Positions 55,352-64,000 of a stretch of DNA of 64,000 bases are shown piece after piece. The notes beneath the pieces are model-generated. The model was given only the letters and a program-made list of their open reading frames with translations, was not told the DNA's origin and made no database searches. Origin of the DNA: Isoetes taiwanensis (Eukaryota > Streptophyta > Lycopodiopsida > Isoetales > Isoetaceae); the NCBI GenBank assembly GCA_021234155.1, contig JAJEKV010000008.1, forward strand, positions 6,448,945 to 6,512,944. Direction: 5' to 3'. How positions within the stretch are numbered: the stretch's first letter is position 1; each line of letters opens with the position of its first letter. Position numbers and translations under genes: made by a program.

Positions 55352-57000
55352 TTGTAATAAATGTGGTTGGAAGTTTGGCTAATATGTATCTTTCCATATC
55401 ATTGCACATATACCTAGCATATCATTTTATTATTTATTCAATGGCTGGCTTAGGCACCATTTGCCTAATTTCTCAAGAAATCAATTTGACTGGACTTTGA
55501 CTTTGTGCATCACTATCTTGATCAAAAACTTGAATCAATGGACTACATGTTGGCTCTGACCCTGCTAAACTGCGTAAGTTGTGTTGCTAAACCTTGTCCT
55601 ATGTGATCTAGCTTCATAGAAATACAAATAAAAAAATCTATATCAAGGTCATTTTCTAGCCCTTGTCTCTTTTTTTCTTTCTTTCTTTCTCTTTGCCGGT
55701 GCACTCTCTGCTGTGGTTGCTATCACTTTTGTGTGTGTTTAGCCTCCTTGTCACTAATAGTCCTCTCGGAATCAGGCTTTCCAATGGAATTTACAGGAGA
55801 ATGATGCTGGGGCTCGTCTTGCTCATCCTTCTTCTCCTCATGATGCTCGTTCCCCTTCTCATCCTCCTGAGCCGACTCTTGATCTAGCTGCCTTTATTCT
55901 TCTTCTCCTCCTCCTGCCTTCGTTCCTTTAGCTATTCTGGTTGCTGGTTTGGCCTTCACACCCTTTCTATCTACCTCTCTAAGCAGCCATCTGTTGTCCA
56001 TTAGTGTTGGCATGTTGCCTGAGAGCTTCGCTCTGACAATGTGGGACACGGAGTTTTTTGACATGTCCATAGCTGCTCGCAGAATACCAAATCCTTTGAG
56101 GATCTCTACTGTGCCTTTGATATTTGCTTGGTCCCGGGACGCATATCAACTTTTCTTGCAATTTAATTGAAGCATTAGGATGCAATGTTTGTCTTATACT
56201 CAAGTTTCTACATGTTGCTAAGAATTTCAAGAAACTGGAGAAGGAAAAAGGGATTGCGATACACTTTGTCATAGGCCACAGGTAAGCTCTTGGCAATGAT
56301 TTTTCTTTCCGTTGAATGTATTTTCCTCTCTCTTTGAATTATAATCATGTCATGGCAGTACATGTTACAGTTAAATTAATAATCTGAAAGTTTGGATATG
56401 GGAAGTTGCAGAATAAAAATGTTATAAGGTTACAGTGTAGCCTACATGATCATAACCTTAGTTGTGAGATCATAGCAGTTCATGGAGATTGATATATGAG
56501 TCGAAAAGATTGACTCAAGTATATTTAGGGATGACCTCTATTAATATGCAATGGTTCATATTGGTTTATAGATAAGACCTATTATTAAGCATGGTTTTAT
56601 TTCTATACGAGGTTAAAATTGGCATGAATCATCTCGGTCCAATAGTATGGAGGCAAGAAGAATACACAAATATTAGAGTTGCCATTCCGGTCACAGCAGA
56701 TGAGTTCGGTCCGGCTTATCGGCCAGATCAACGAGAATAAATCAAGTAGTATGTTTTTGTAACTGTATAAGTATGCACAGGTGCTTTGTGAAGTCTATAT
56801 ACGTGAAGCTTGGGCTATCGAAGTTCAATAGAAATCCATTGCTACAGTAAATGAAGTATTGCATATTGTTATTATTTGCTGTATTCTCAATGGTAGCAAT
56901 AATAACATATTAAATTGAAAGTTCTTGTATTGCATTTGTTAAAGTTTTAAATTGTATTCAACTAATTGTACTAGTGCAATTGATCTATATTGCCTAGTCA
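55352..57000. other. No certain gene; likely holds a Copia LTR at its right end
   Basis: A Pro/Leu/Ser-rich plus-strand open frame near 55,660-56,170 has no recognised motif. The last few hundred bases before 57,010 should be the 5' LTR of the Copia fragment that follows, because a primer-binding site starts at 57,012, but its outer edge is not recognisable without a partner LTR. Confidence 0.4.
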
Positions 57001-57011
57001 AAATTCTTCAT

Positions 57012-57535
57012 TGGTATCAGAGCACAGGTTGCCATGTCTACACGATTCGGAGCCAATGTCTTAAATGTCATAGAAGTTTTCAAGGGTGAAGGGAGCTTTC
57101 AAGTTTGGAAACAAAGCATCAGGGAAGTTCTTGAATTTGAAAATTTGTGGTATCTAATAGATGAAAATGCTATTAGACGTACCACTTCAAATGTAAGTGC
57201 AGGAAGTGTTAATGCAGGGGGAACTAGCGACCTCTGTAAGTTCCACTGTTGGTGGAGGTTCTGTGAATGCCACAGCAAGTTCTGAAGTGGTTGATGAAGG
57301 CTTGAACATTATGGAAGCTCAAGCTATTATTTCATGCAAGGTTGGAATAGTAATCAAGTTAAAATTAAGGGGACTGTCACCAAGAGTTATGTGGCAGTAT
57401 ATGATTAAGAATTATGAAGCAAAATCGTCCTCTCAAATAGATGTCTTGGAGAAACAATTGAAAAGACTTAAGCTATATGATAAAGAAGGCCTGACTGAAT
57501 TTCTTGAGAAATTTGAATCTGTTGTTGCAGCCTAG
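57012..57535 (+). pseudogene. Copia gag with primer-binding site, truncated element
   Basis: TTGGTATCAGAGCACAGG (57,012 onward) is the Met-tRNA primer site; the gag ATG lies at 57,034. The protein begins MSTRFGANVLNVIEVFKGEG and SFQVWKQSIREVLEFENLWY, then after a frameshift near 57,230 continues GLNIMEAQAIISCKVGIVIK and SSSQIDVLEKQLKRLKLYDK. A stop at 57,533 ends it and no zinc knuckle or pol follows: the element is cut off by the Harbinger fragment on its right. It is a relative of the element at 1-2.8 kb. Confidence 0.85.
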
Positions 57536-57539
57536 AAGG

Positions 57540-57905
57540 GGCAGGGAATGTACTGACTGAAGAATATCATTTTCTACTGGAATTGCTGCACACATTCTAG
57601 TATCTTCATGCATCATATCACCTGCCAAAGTCTTACAAATGTAAAAGAAAGTATCCTTTGATACTCTTAATCTCCGTTTGAACATATTGTCACTATATGA
57701 TTGAAGCAAACTAACCCCATAAAAGTGGATGGTCTGTTATAGCACCATACTTGAGGTGCATTTCTAAATGCTCTGCCATCTGTGCCTTCGATCATATTTA
57801 AGCACAATGCATTCCAGCATTCCATAGCTAGCAACACCATTGCAAGAGAATCTGCCTCCATAATTGCTCTTATCTGGTAGTACATGAGGACAGCCAACTT
57901 CATCT
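57540..57905 (-). pseudogene. PIF/Harbinger transposase fragment
   Basis: Minus-strand frames give MKLAVLMYYQIRAIMEADSL at the start, then TFMGLVCFNHIVT, and after a frameshift SDNMFKRRLRVSKDTFFYIC with KTLAGDMMHEDTRMCAAIPV. The latter is the N-terminal block of Harbinger transposases (FRRxxRxSKxTFxxIC...L......MR.AIPVE in relatives), before the DDE nuclease domain. The catalytic part is missing. It could have supplied the transposase type that moved the Tourist-like MITE at 13.8 kb. Confidence 0.7.
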
Positions 57906-58680
57906 TCTCGCGTCAATCCATTATTCTAACTTAAGCAAGAATAGCCAAATCTAACTTAAGAAATAGCAGACGTAGCATGCTACAATGATTTCCCATCCTC
58001 TAATCACATCTCCGAGATGTTGTTGAAGTTTGAAATAAAACATATACAATAAACAGTACAAGTTAAAATTAATAGAGAGATACTGCCCAACTGTTCTATT
58101 AGCTCATGGAAGCACAAAAATTGAAAATTCCACAGATCTGAGACTACTTCAAAATTAAAAGTCTATATTCTTTGTAGATTGTATGATTAATAGAAGCATA
58201 AAGCGTAAAGCAGATTTTTTACCGATTTCCAGTCGAGAGGAATGATAACTATATTGCTAAGTTAATGGAATTCCATCAAAGTTGTCTTTATTGAACCTGA
58301 ATGTCCCTGACAAGAATTGGACACAAGATCTCATGTTTGCTAGTCGGTATATAGATGTGGCTGGCAGATGGAACTCCTTGAAGGAGCTATCCACTAAAAG
58401 ATAATTCTACAAGAATAATTTCTTGAATATATCCTAAGATGGTTTCCTTAGACAGGAGGAGATATCATTACCTTTCCAGGAAGCCGACCACCTTGAGGCA
58501 ACTTTTGAACTTTCTGGAGCAGAAATTCTTGCTTTTGTACATATATGAGCTCACCCGACTTACTCAGCAAAATGTTGTCAAACCAAAAGAGGGACAATTA
58601 GCTACTTCAGGGTTAAAGCAAACAGTGATGCCTCCTTTTTGATTTGGCGTCATCAGACATGGGTAGCAGTAGCAAATAGC
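57906..58680. other. No recognisable gene
   Basis: AT-rich spacer between the Harbinger remnant and the first partial kinase copy. Confidence 0.45.
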
Positions 58681-58683
58681 AGG

Positions 58684-59370
58684 AAGGATGTTACCCCAAC
58701 AATTGCCAATTGACCGATAAGAGCGATGTGTACAGTTTTGGGGTGGTTCTGGCAGAACTGGTGTCGGGTAAAGCAGCGGTGGATCTGACAAGAAACAGGA
58801 GAGAGGTTAATCTGGCAGCATTTTTTGTTGCAAAAATTCAAATTGGGGCTTTGGATGAGATTGTAGATCCATGTTTAAAAGCCCAAAATTATGATGCAAT
58901 AAAAGATGGAGTTGCTCAGGTCGCGGAGCTTGCATTTAGGTGTGTTGCTGAAGAAAAGGATGATAGACCAAGAATGATGGAGGTGACCCAAAAGCTAAAA
59001 CGGATTGAAGGCCAAATTGAAGTAGGATTATTCGTAGATTATGACCCACCCACTTGCGTCCAAATGCCTTGGATTAGCACTGCTACTACTCCTAATGACA
59101 GCAGGGAAAACTTTTAACTTACCTTGCATTTTGAAAGCAGCTGTCAAATGTTGAACTTCGTTGTCGTTAAGGGACATGCAAATATTCTACCACATGTTTC
59201 TCTTTATAGCTTGTTTGTTTTCCCTCTTCATTTTGTGGACCTTTGATATTTGATATGGAATCTTCAAGATCAGAATCAGAAAACTAAAAACTTTATCATA
59301 CGGTATGATGGAATTTTAACGTCTACAGAAAAGCAAGGTGCTGCGCATGAGGGGTTGCCCTTCGGTGGCC
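58684..59370 (+). pseudogene. Partial copy 1 of the receptor-kinase 3' end
   Basis: From 58,703 the sequence follows the parent gene from LTDKSDVYSFGVVLAELVSG to the C-terminus (RENF), then about 260 bases of 3' UTR. It is nearly identical to the parent; 18 bases are missing after LFVDY, so EKTQFLDS is reduced. The kinase N-lobe and catalytic loop are absent. The piece just upstream (AAGGATGTTACCCCAACAAT then TGCC) is not in the parent but is shared with copy 2. Confidence 0.92.
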
Positions 59371-60540
59371 GGAGAGTGTGTTTTTACGATTTCTGTAAAA
59401 AATGGATTTGTTTAAGTTTGATCACTACTCAGGTTGTTTGTTCTATATTATGCACCAAATTTTGAAATTGATGTACTGAAAAAATTTAAAGAAATAATTA
59501 ATATTTTTTCTTCTCTATTTTGATGTTTTTGATATCTCACTTTCAGAGATTATGTATTCATGTCCACATTTTGCCATTTTCAAGGGTGTTTCTTTGCAAA
59601 AAAACAAACTTGTCACTTAATGAGGGGCCAAAATGAGGGGAAAAGAAAACCAAACCTTTTGAAATTCTCAAGTTTATCCAAAAAATGCCAATTTTAAGAA
59701 CATGGTGTTTTCTTAAAGGGAATCTTTGAAACGGGAGTTCTGCAGCACTCTCGTTTAATTTGCAACCTTGTTCCTTGCCAGAACCCTCATACCATATCTA
59801 TGCTCAGCTTGCAATCCTGTTTCGTCACAATTCTAGATCCTAAAAGGATCAAGCTGCAGATCTTGATACACTTTCATTACGGTGCCATAAAATTCAGTAT
59901 TATGTATGGTCATTTCCTTCATTATGTTGACCTCCACACATTGTGTAGATCTTAACACAAGATCATGATGTCTTTGAATCAAAGGCTAATAGTAGACCAT
60001 GTCATCAATCCAAGAAGACATGGCATTTCGGCCATTAGGTGCAGAAAAGTTCTACATAAGAGCTAAGGAGAGAAAGGAGGAAAAAAAAATGAAGGATAAG
60101 ATGCAAACATGTCATCAATCCACCATGCTAAAGAATCTACACTTTCTATAGCAGGCTCGAATGCTTCTTTGGGCCTGTAAATATAAAACTCATGGCTAAA
60201 AATACTGCCACTGCCGTCAGGATCCATGATTTTCGTGGGCAAATGAAGGTTTCCGCATACCTTCAAGATTGTAACAAACACCATTAAGGAACCACCGCTA
60301 ACCACCACGAAATATTGCCGCTCCATTGCCATGAACACCTAGAACCATCGCTTCCTATTTGAAAACCCTTAGGGTATGAGCCATCGCAGACAATGGTCAA
60401 CAAGTATGCCACCTCAAATTTGAAAACATGCTATTTTGACCGTAAAAAATACCACGTAGGGGTGCGCCAAGAAGGACCCTTCACCATTGGTGGGCACCTT
60501 CCCTTATTACTAGAGTGGTTCAAGAACCGAATGAAAGGTC
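59371..60540. other. No recognisable gene
   Basis: AT-rich spacer with an A-rich patch around 60,080. A short minus-strand frame at 60,063-60,338 has no recognised motif. Confidence 0.4.
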
Positions 60541-60815
60541 CATTGCCAAGCTGGCAGGCCTGCGTGTCAAGACACGTCAGCAAGACGTCGTTAAACGACG
60601 TTCAGCAGAGCTGACGTGTCCACCATGCCTGCGTGGCATGGTGCTGTTGCCAAGCTGGCAGGCCTGCGTGTCAAGACACGTCAGCAGGACGTCGTTAAAC
60701 GACGTCCAGCAGAGCTGACGTGTCCACCATGCCTGCGTGGCATGGTGCTATTGCCAAGCTGGCGGGCCTGCGTGTCAAGACACGTCAGCTAGACGTCGTT
60801 AAACAATGTCCCACA
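60540..60815. repeat. Three-unit ~105 bp repeat with GTCGTTAAACGAC palindromes
   Basis: Units starting near 60,543, 60,649 and 60,751 each contain GCCAAGCTGGCAGGCCTGCG, TGTCAAGACACGTCAGC and GACGTCGTTAAACGACGT. Several nested palindromes (GACGTCGTTAAACGACGTC; GACACGTC; CCATGCCTGCGTGGCATGG) make the tract rich in foldback potential. They resemble subterminal repeats of a DNA transposon. Confidence 0.9.
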
Positions 60816-60867
60816 GACTTGATGATGAATACGAAATTATTTTTGTATGCCAAATACGAACCCTAAC

Positions 60868-60896
60868 ACTAACCCTAACCCTAACCCTAACCCTAC
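60868..60896. repeat. Short telomere-like tract (CCCTAA)n
   Basis: About five units (CTAACACTAACCCTAACC ...) of the six-base CCCTAA, not the seven-base CCCTAAA typical of most plants. It is short and internal. Confidence 0.8.
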
Positions 60897-60978
60897 ATCC
60901 ACGTTATAAGTGGATCCATCAGTAGCTGCTGTTATTATTATTTTTTGAGTGTTCTTGCCCATCTTGCTATAATGGCGT

Positions 60979-61232
60979 GACAGTTAAAGACCACCTTCGC
61001 GCGATATGTTCCTTCTAGCAGTAATCCTCCTCCTCCTCCTCCCCCTCCTCCAAGGGAAGACACCTCCAGCAACCCCCCTGCTTCTCCCGCTGAGAACCCT
61101 CCCTTCACCATCGTGGCAAAGATGAGTGAAAAGGAGCTTCTGATTGCACTAACATCTGGCGTTCCCTGCAGGGAACGACTGGTAGAATGGCTCACCGAGC
61201 CAAACAAAGAGAAAACGACGTTAATGGTGTAG
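60979..61232 (+). CDS. Proline-rich reading frame inside the palindrome region
   Basis: An open plus-strand frame without an ATG at its start reads QLKTTFARYVPSSSN, a Pro run, then NPPASPAENPPFTIVAKMSE and KELLIALTSGVPCRERLVEW with LTEPNKEKTTLMV and a stop. Codon usage and the two-part layout (disordered, then helical) look protein-like. The TGA just before QLK suggests an exon. I know no family. Flanking palindromic repeats on both sides hint that it belongs to a transposon. Confidence 0.35.
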
Positions 61233-61289
61233 ATAATGATGCAAATGGTTGCATCAAACTGTCATGTCCTCAGGATGGACATAACTAAT

Positions 61290-61395
61290 GTATAAGCTTT
61301 TTTTATGAATGGAAACAATAAGTTTTTTTATCTATTTGTGTTGTCGTTGTATAAGCTTCTTTTATGAATGGAAACAATAAGTTTTTTTATCTATT
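61290..61395. repeat. Tandem duplication of about 57 bp
   Basis: TTTTATGAATGGAAACAATA followed by AGTTTTTTTATCTATTTGTG occurs twice in succession. Confidence 0.9.
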
Positions 61396-61439
61396 TGTGT
61401 TATTTGTATTTTATGTTGTTTCTCTTATGTTAAACAAGC

Positions 61440-61832
61440 ACAATACGTCGTTAAACGACGTTATGATCATCTGACGTCGTTAAACGATGCTACGATCATC
61501 TGAGGTGGCATCTGAGGGGGCATCTGACGCCCCGAGCTGACGTGGCATGCCTGGGTGTTATGCCATGTCGGCTTAACGTCGTTTAACGACGTCCCAGGTG
61601 TTATCTGAGGTGGCATCTAAGGGGGCATCTGACGCCCCGAGCTGACGTGGCATGCCTGGGTGTCAAGCCACGTCGGCTTAACATCGTTTAACGACGTCAC
61701 AGGTGTTATCTGACGTGGCATATGAGGGGGCATCTGACGCCCCGAGCTGACGTGGCATGCCTGGGTGTCAAGCCACGTCGGCTTAACGTTGTTTAACGAC
61801 GTCACACAGACGTCGATAAACGACGTCCAAAT
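61440..61832. repeat. Palindrome array with GTCGTTTAACGACGTC, right block
   Basis: About three units of ~105 bp contain GGGGGCATCTGACGCCCCGA, GCTGACGTGGCATGCCTGGG and CTTAACGTCGTTTAACGACG. The palindrome core matches the left block at 60,540-60,815, so the two blocks bracket the proline-rich frame. Confidence 0.9.
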
Positions 61833-62029
61833 ATGGCGGGAACCCGCTTGGTTTATCTTTTCATTCCATTGTTATTTTGGCTCATTTCTTTTGGATTTTT
61901 TTGCGCCCTTGGGTCTTCATAAGGTAAGATCTCTGCTAGTTTGTTAATCTTTGTGGTTTTGGAGTTAAACACCTCCAAATGCTAAATTAGAAGATTGAAT
62001 CTTGTGTTAAAAACTTGAGGGATGCATGA

Positions 62030-62330
62030 TCAAGGTACGAGTCGGCTCCATCCCGAATGGAGAGGACTAGATGTATCGGGTTTATGCACCCTAGAATAGA
62101 AGTTTCAATCTTCATAGATTACAAAAGATTTGAAAGGTTGCGTGAATAACGTACTGGTCGACTCCATCCCAAATGGAGAGGACTAGATGTATCGGGTTCA
62201 GGCACCCTAGAACAGAAGTTTCAATCTTCATAGATTACAAATGATTTGAAGGGTTGCATGAATAAGGTGTTGGTCGACTCCATCCCAAATGGAGAGGATT
62301 AGATGTATCGGGTTCAGGCACCCTTCAATC
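62030..62330. repeat. Three-unit ~116 bp repeat with GTCGGCTCCA/GTCGACTCCA
   Basis: Units near 62,040, 62,157 and 62,272 share GACTCCATCCCAAATGGAGA, GGACTAGATGTATCGGGTT and AGAAGTTTCAATCTTCATAG. The core is the complement of the repeat at 19.1-19.6 kb inside the CACTA-like element. Confidence 0.9.
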
Positions 62331-62557
62331 AAATGCTTTCTAACTATCATAAACGTTGTATCAATCTAAATCTTAAGAAGAAACATTTGATAAAATCTAT
62401 AAAAAGAACATGGATATTTATATTTATTATATTATTACATGGTTTTTTATTAATATTTTTATTGTTCACTAGTAAAAACAACATGGACGAACGTCAGAAG
62501 GAATTTGAACGTAAACTGAAACAGAAAGCTTTGAGAATGTTACATGGCGACTTGCGC

Positions 62558-63245
62558 AAGGATGTTACCCCAACAATTGCCGATTGACCGATAAGAGCGA
62601 TGTGTACAGTTTTGGGGTGGTTCTCGCGTAACCGGTGTGTCGCAAAGCGGAATGGATCGACCGCGAAAACAGAGAGAGGTTAATCCGGCAAAAGATTTTT
62701 TGTTGCAAAAATTCAAATTGGGGCTTTGGATGAGATTGTAGATCCATGTTTAAAAGCCCAAAGTTATGATGCAATAAAAGATGGAGTTGCTCAGGTCGCG
62801 GAGCTTGCATTTAGGTGTGTTGCTGAAGAAAAGGATGATAGACCAAGAATGACGGAGGTGACCCAAAAGCTAAAACGGATTGAAGGCCAAATTGAAGTAG
62901 GATTATTCGTAGATTATGGAAAAACCCAATTCCTGGATTCACCCACTTGCGTCCAAATGCCTTGGATTAGCACTGCTACTAACCCTAATGACAGCAGGGA
63001 AAACTTTTAACTTACCTTGCATTTTGAAAGCAGTTGTCAAATGTTGAACTTCGTTGTCGTTTATGACAGACAAGAGTGTATTTGCTACTCAAGGGACATG
63101 CAAATATTCTACCACATGTTTCTCTTTATCGCTTATTTTTTTTCCCTCTTCATTTTGTGGACCTTTATATTTGATATGGAATCTTCTAGATCCGAAACAG
63201 AAAACTAAAAACTTTATCATACGGGTATGATGGAATTTTAACGTC
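62558..63245 (+). pseudogene. Partial copy 2 of the receptor-kinase 3' end
   Basis: Same extent as copy 1 at its left junction (AAGGATGTTACCCCAACAAT then TGCC), then the kinase from LTDKSDVYSFGVV. Between 62,620 and 62,700 it is heavily altered and the frame breaks (an in-frame TAA). From 62,726 to 63,010 it again follows the parent to RENF, here keeping EKTQFLDS as GKTQFLDS. 3' UTR similarity stops near 63,243. Confidence 0.9.
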
Positions 63246-63817
63246 AAGGAAAATGGACCTGCCTTCTTGTTTTCCATCCAATCAGGGACTACAGTGCTAT
63301 ATCCAGTATGTTTGTGATTGTTGCACCATTTTTTTTGGGTTGCTAATAGAGGGGCAAACCCTCGTTTATGTGGGTATGTGGGCATATCCAGGTATACGGC
63401 ATATGCCTAGCATATGCTGGTGACTGCTCCAAACTGGCTGTTGCCTGTAAACTCTCGGTCATCCAGCCCCATTCCTTCGCAGGCGTGGCTATGGCACAGC
63501 TCGACCCTTATTCTTCTTCCAAGCATTTTCCTCTGGCTTCCAAGAGCATGGCAGTTATTTACCATACTGCTTTGAGTTTGGATGTACAACAGCAAATGCT
63601 GTAAGTGCAGGTACCTCGTTGCCAAATAGAAGGTTGCCAGACTGATCTTTCTACTGCCAAGGATTATCATCGCCGTCATAAGGTCTGCGCCATGCATTCC
63701 AAGGCTCCCAAGATCATGGCTGCTGGTTTAGAGCTTTTGGATGTCCGGTGTTAAAATATATGACCACCGTGGAAAAAGGGCCTTACACTGTTGTTTTTAC
63801 GCTTCGAAGCTCTAGAT
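63246..63817. other. Likely upstream region of the last gene
   Basis: No further gene is supported. The last part before 63,818 is probably the promoter and 5' leader of the Rossmann-fold gene. Confidence 0.35.
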
Positions 63818-64000
63818 ATGGCGGAACAACTCACTGAACAAAATGCAACGAGCCTTCAAATGCCTCTCGTGGTGGTGGTTGGTGGATCTGGTTATTTAGG
63901 ACTTCATCTGCTCAAATCCTTTGCTTTCCCCAAATCTGGCCGCCCTAGATATACCGTGGCCTTTACTTATAACTCTAGGCGTTTGCCTTCAGATGCAAAG
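63818..64000 (+). CDS. RmlD/MAT2B-like NAD(P)-binding protein, 5' end only
   Basis: The ATG at 63,818 opens 61 codons to the window edge: MAEQLTEQNATSLQMPLVVV, then VVGGSGYLGLHLLKSF and RYTVAFTYNSRRLPSD. GGSGYLG is the dinucleotide-binding loop of an extended short-chain dehydrogenase. The spacing and the YTVAFTxNSRRL segment fit plant proteins related to dTDP-4-dehydrorhamnose reductase and the methionine adenosyltransferase beta subunit. The catalytic YxxxK and the rest lie beyond the window, so the exact function is open. Confidence 0.6.
   Translation, partial: MAEQLTEQNATSLQMPLVVVVGGSGYLGLHLLKSFAFPKSGRPRYTVAFTYNSRRLPSDAK

Noticed and set aside
60979..61207. Minus-strand glycine-rich frame
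   Set aside because: It is the shadow of the CCT repeat that encodes prolines on the plus strand; the plus frame reads more like protein.

Overview
This window is a repeat-rich, gene-poor stretch of a nuclear genome from a land plant. The evidence is spliced GT-AG introns, an LRK10L/WAK-type receptor kinase, an eIF1A gene ending in the eukaryotic DIDxI-type tail, Copia elements primed by initiator-Met tRNA, CACTA-, Harbinger- and Helitron-type termini, and exon remnants of plant-like glycerol kinase, site-1 protease, EDR1/CTR1-type kinase and PPR genes. A large-genome lineage such as a fern or another non-flowering plant fits best, but the species cannot be read from the sequence. Only three host genes look intact: eIF1A (14.3 kb, +), the receptor kinase (52.5-54.2 kb, +) and the start of an RmlD/MAT2B-like Rossmann protein running off the right edge (63.8 kb, +).

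Layout. 1.0-2.8 kb: decayed Copia element (-) whose left part is lost, abutting a Helitron-type 3' end. 3-4.2 kb: unassigned broken reading frames. 4.7-12.7 kb: the most unusual region. It has a DUF7869-type RNase H-like transposase (-, about 1,000 residues in several frames), three blocks of tandem repeats built on a GC-rich palindrome with AATTGGGC arms, a second minus-strand reading frame whose protein starts exactly with the histone H3 tail (M-ARTKQTA), and a divergent plus-strand reading frame with a DNA-methylase motif I. I infer one mobile module: transposase, H3-tail mimic, methylase-like protein and palindromic iterons. 13.8-16.2 kb: Tourist-like MITE, eIF1A and a duplicated eIF1A 3' end. 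16.8 kb: orphan site-1 protease exon. 17,510-27,853: a complete 10.3 kb CACTA-like element (inverted termini, GCT target duplication) carrying a six-unit 1.1 kb satellite, a purine tract and remnants of a transposon protein.

29.1-29.7 kb: two Helitron-type 3' ends. 33.7-35.3 kb: a glycerol-kinase pseudogene joined to EDR1-like kinase fragments, interrupted by a young Copia element (35,296-40,162; 245 bp LTRs, ATCAC target duplication). 40.7-44.6 kb: a degenerate LINE lying between two copies of a ~150 bp host repeat, followed by a fragment of another LINE endonuclease. 45-51.6 kb: mostly empty, with PPR remnants and small duplications. 51.7-54.2 kb: a 44 bp perfect inverted repeat, a four-unit 54 bp repeat, then the receptor kinase. 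55.2-55.4 kb: Helitron-type ends. 57-57.9 kb: Copia gag with PBS and a Harbinger transposase fragment. 58.7 and 62.6 kb: two partial copies of the kinase 3' end that share one junction. 60.5-62.3 kb: arrays of GACGTCGTTAAACGACGTC palindromes, a short telomere-like tract and a proline-rich reading frame, ending in repeats that resemble a module inside the CACTA element.

The elements largely explain the landscape: nested insertions, captured or duplicated exons, and arrays of palindromic repeats that are likely transposase-binding or subterminal sequence. Many frames are broken by 1-3 base indels in GC-rich stretches (the LINE and later satellite units), so some breaks could be assembly error rather than decay.
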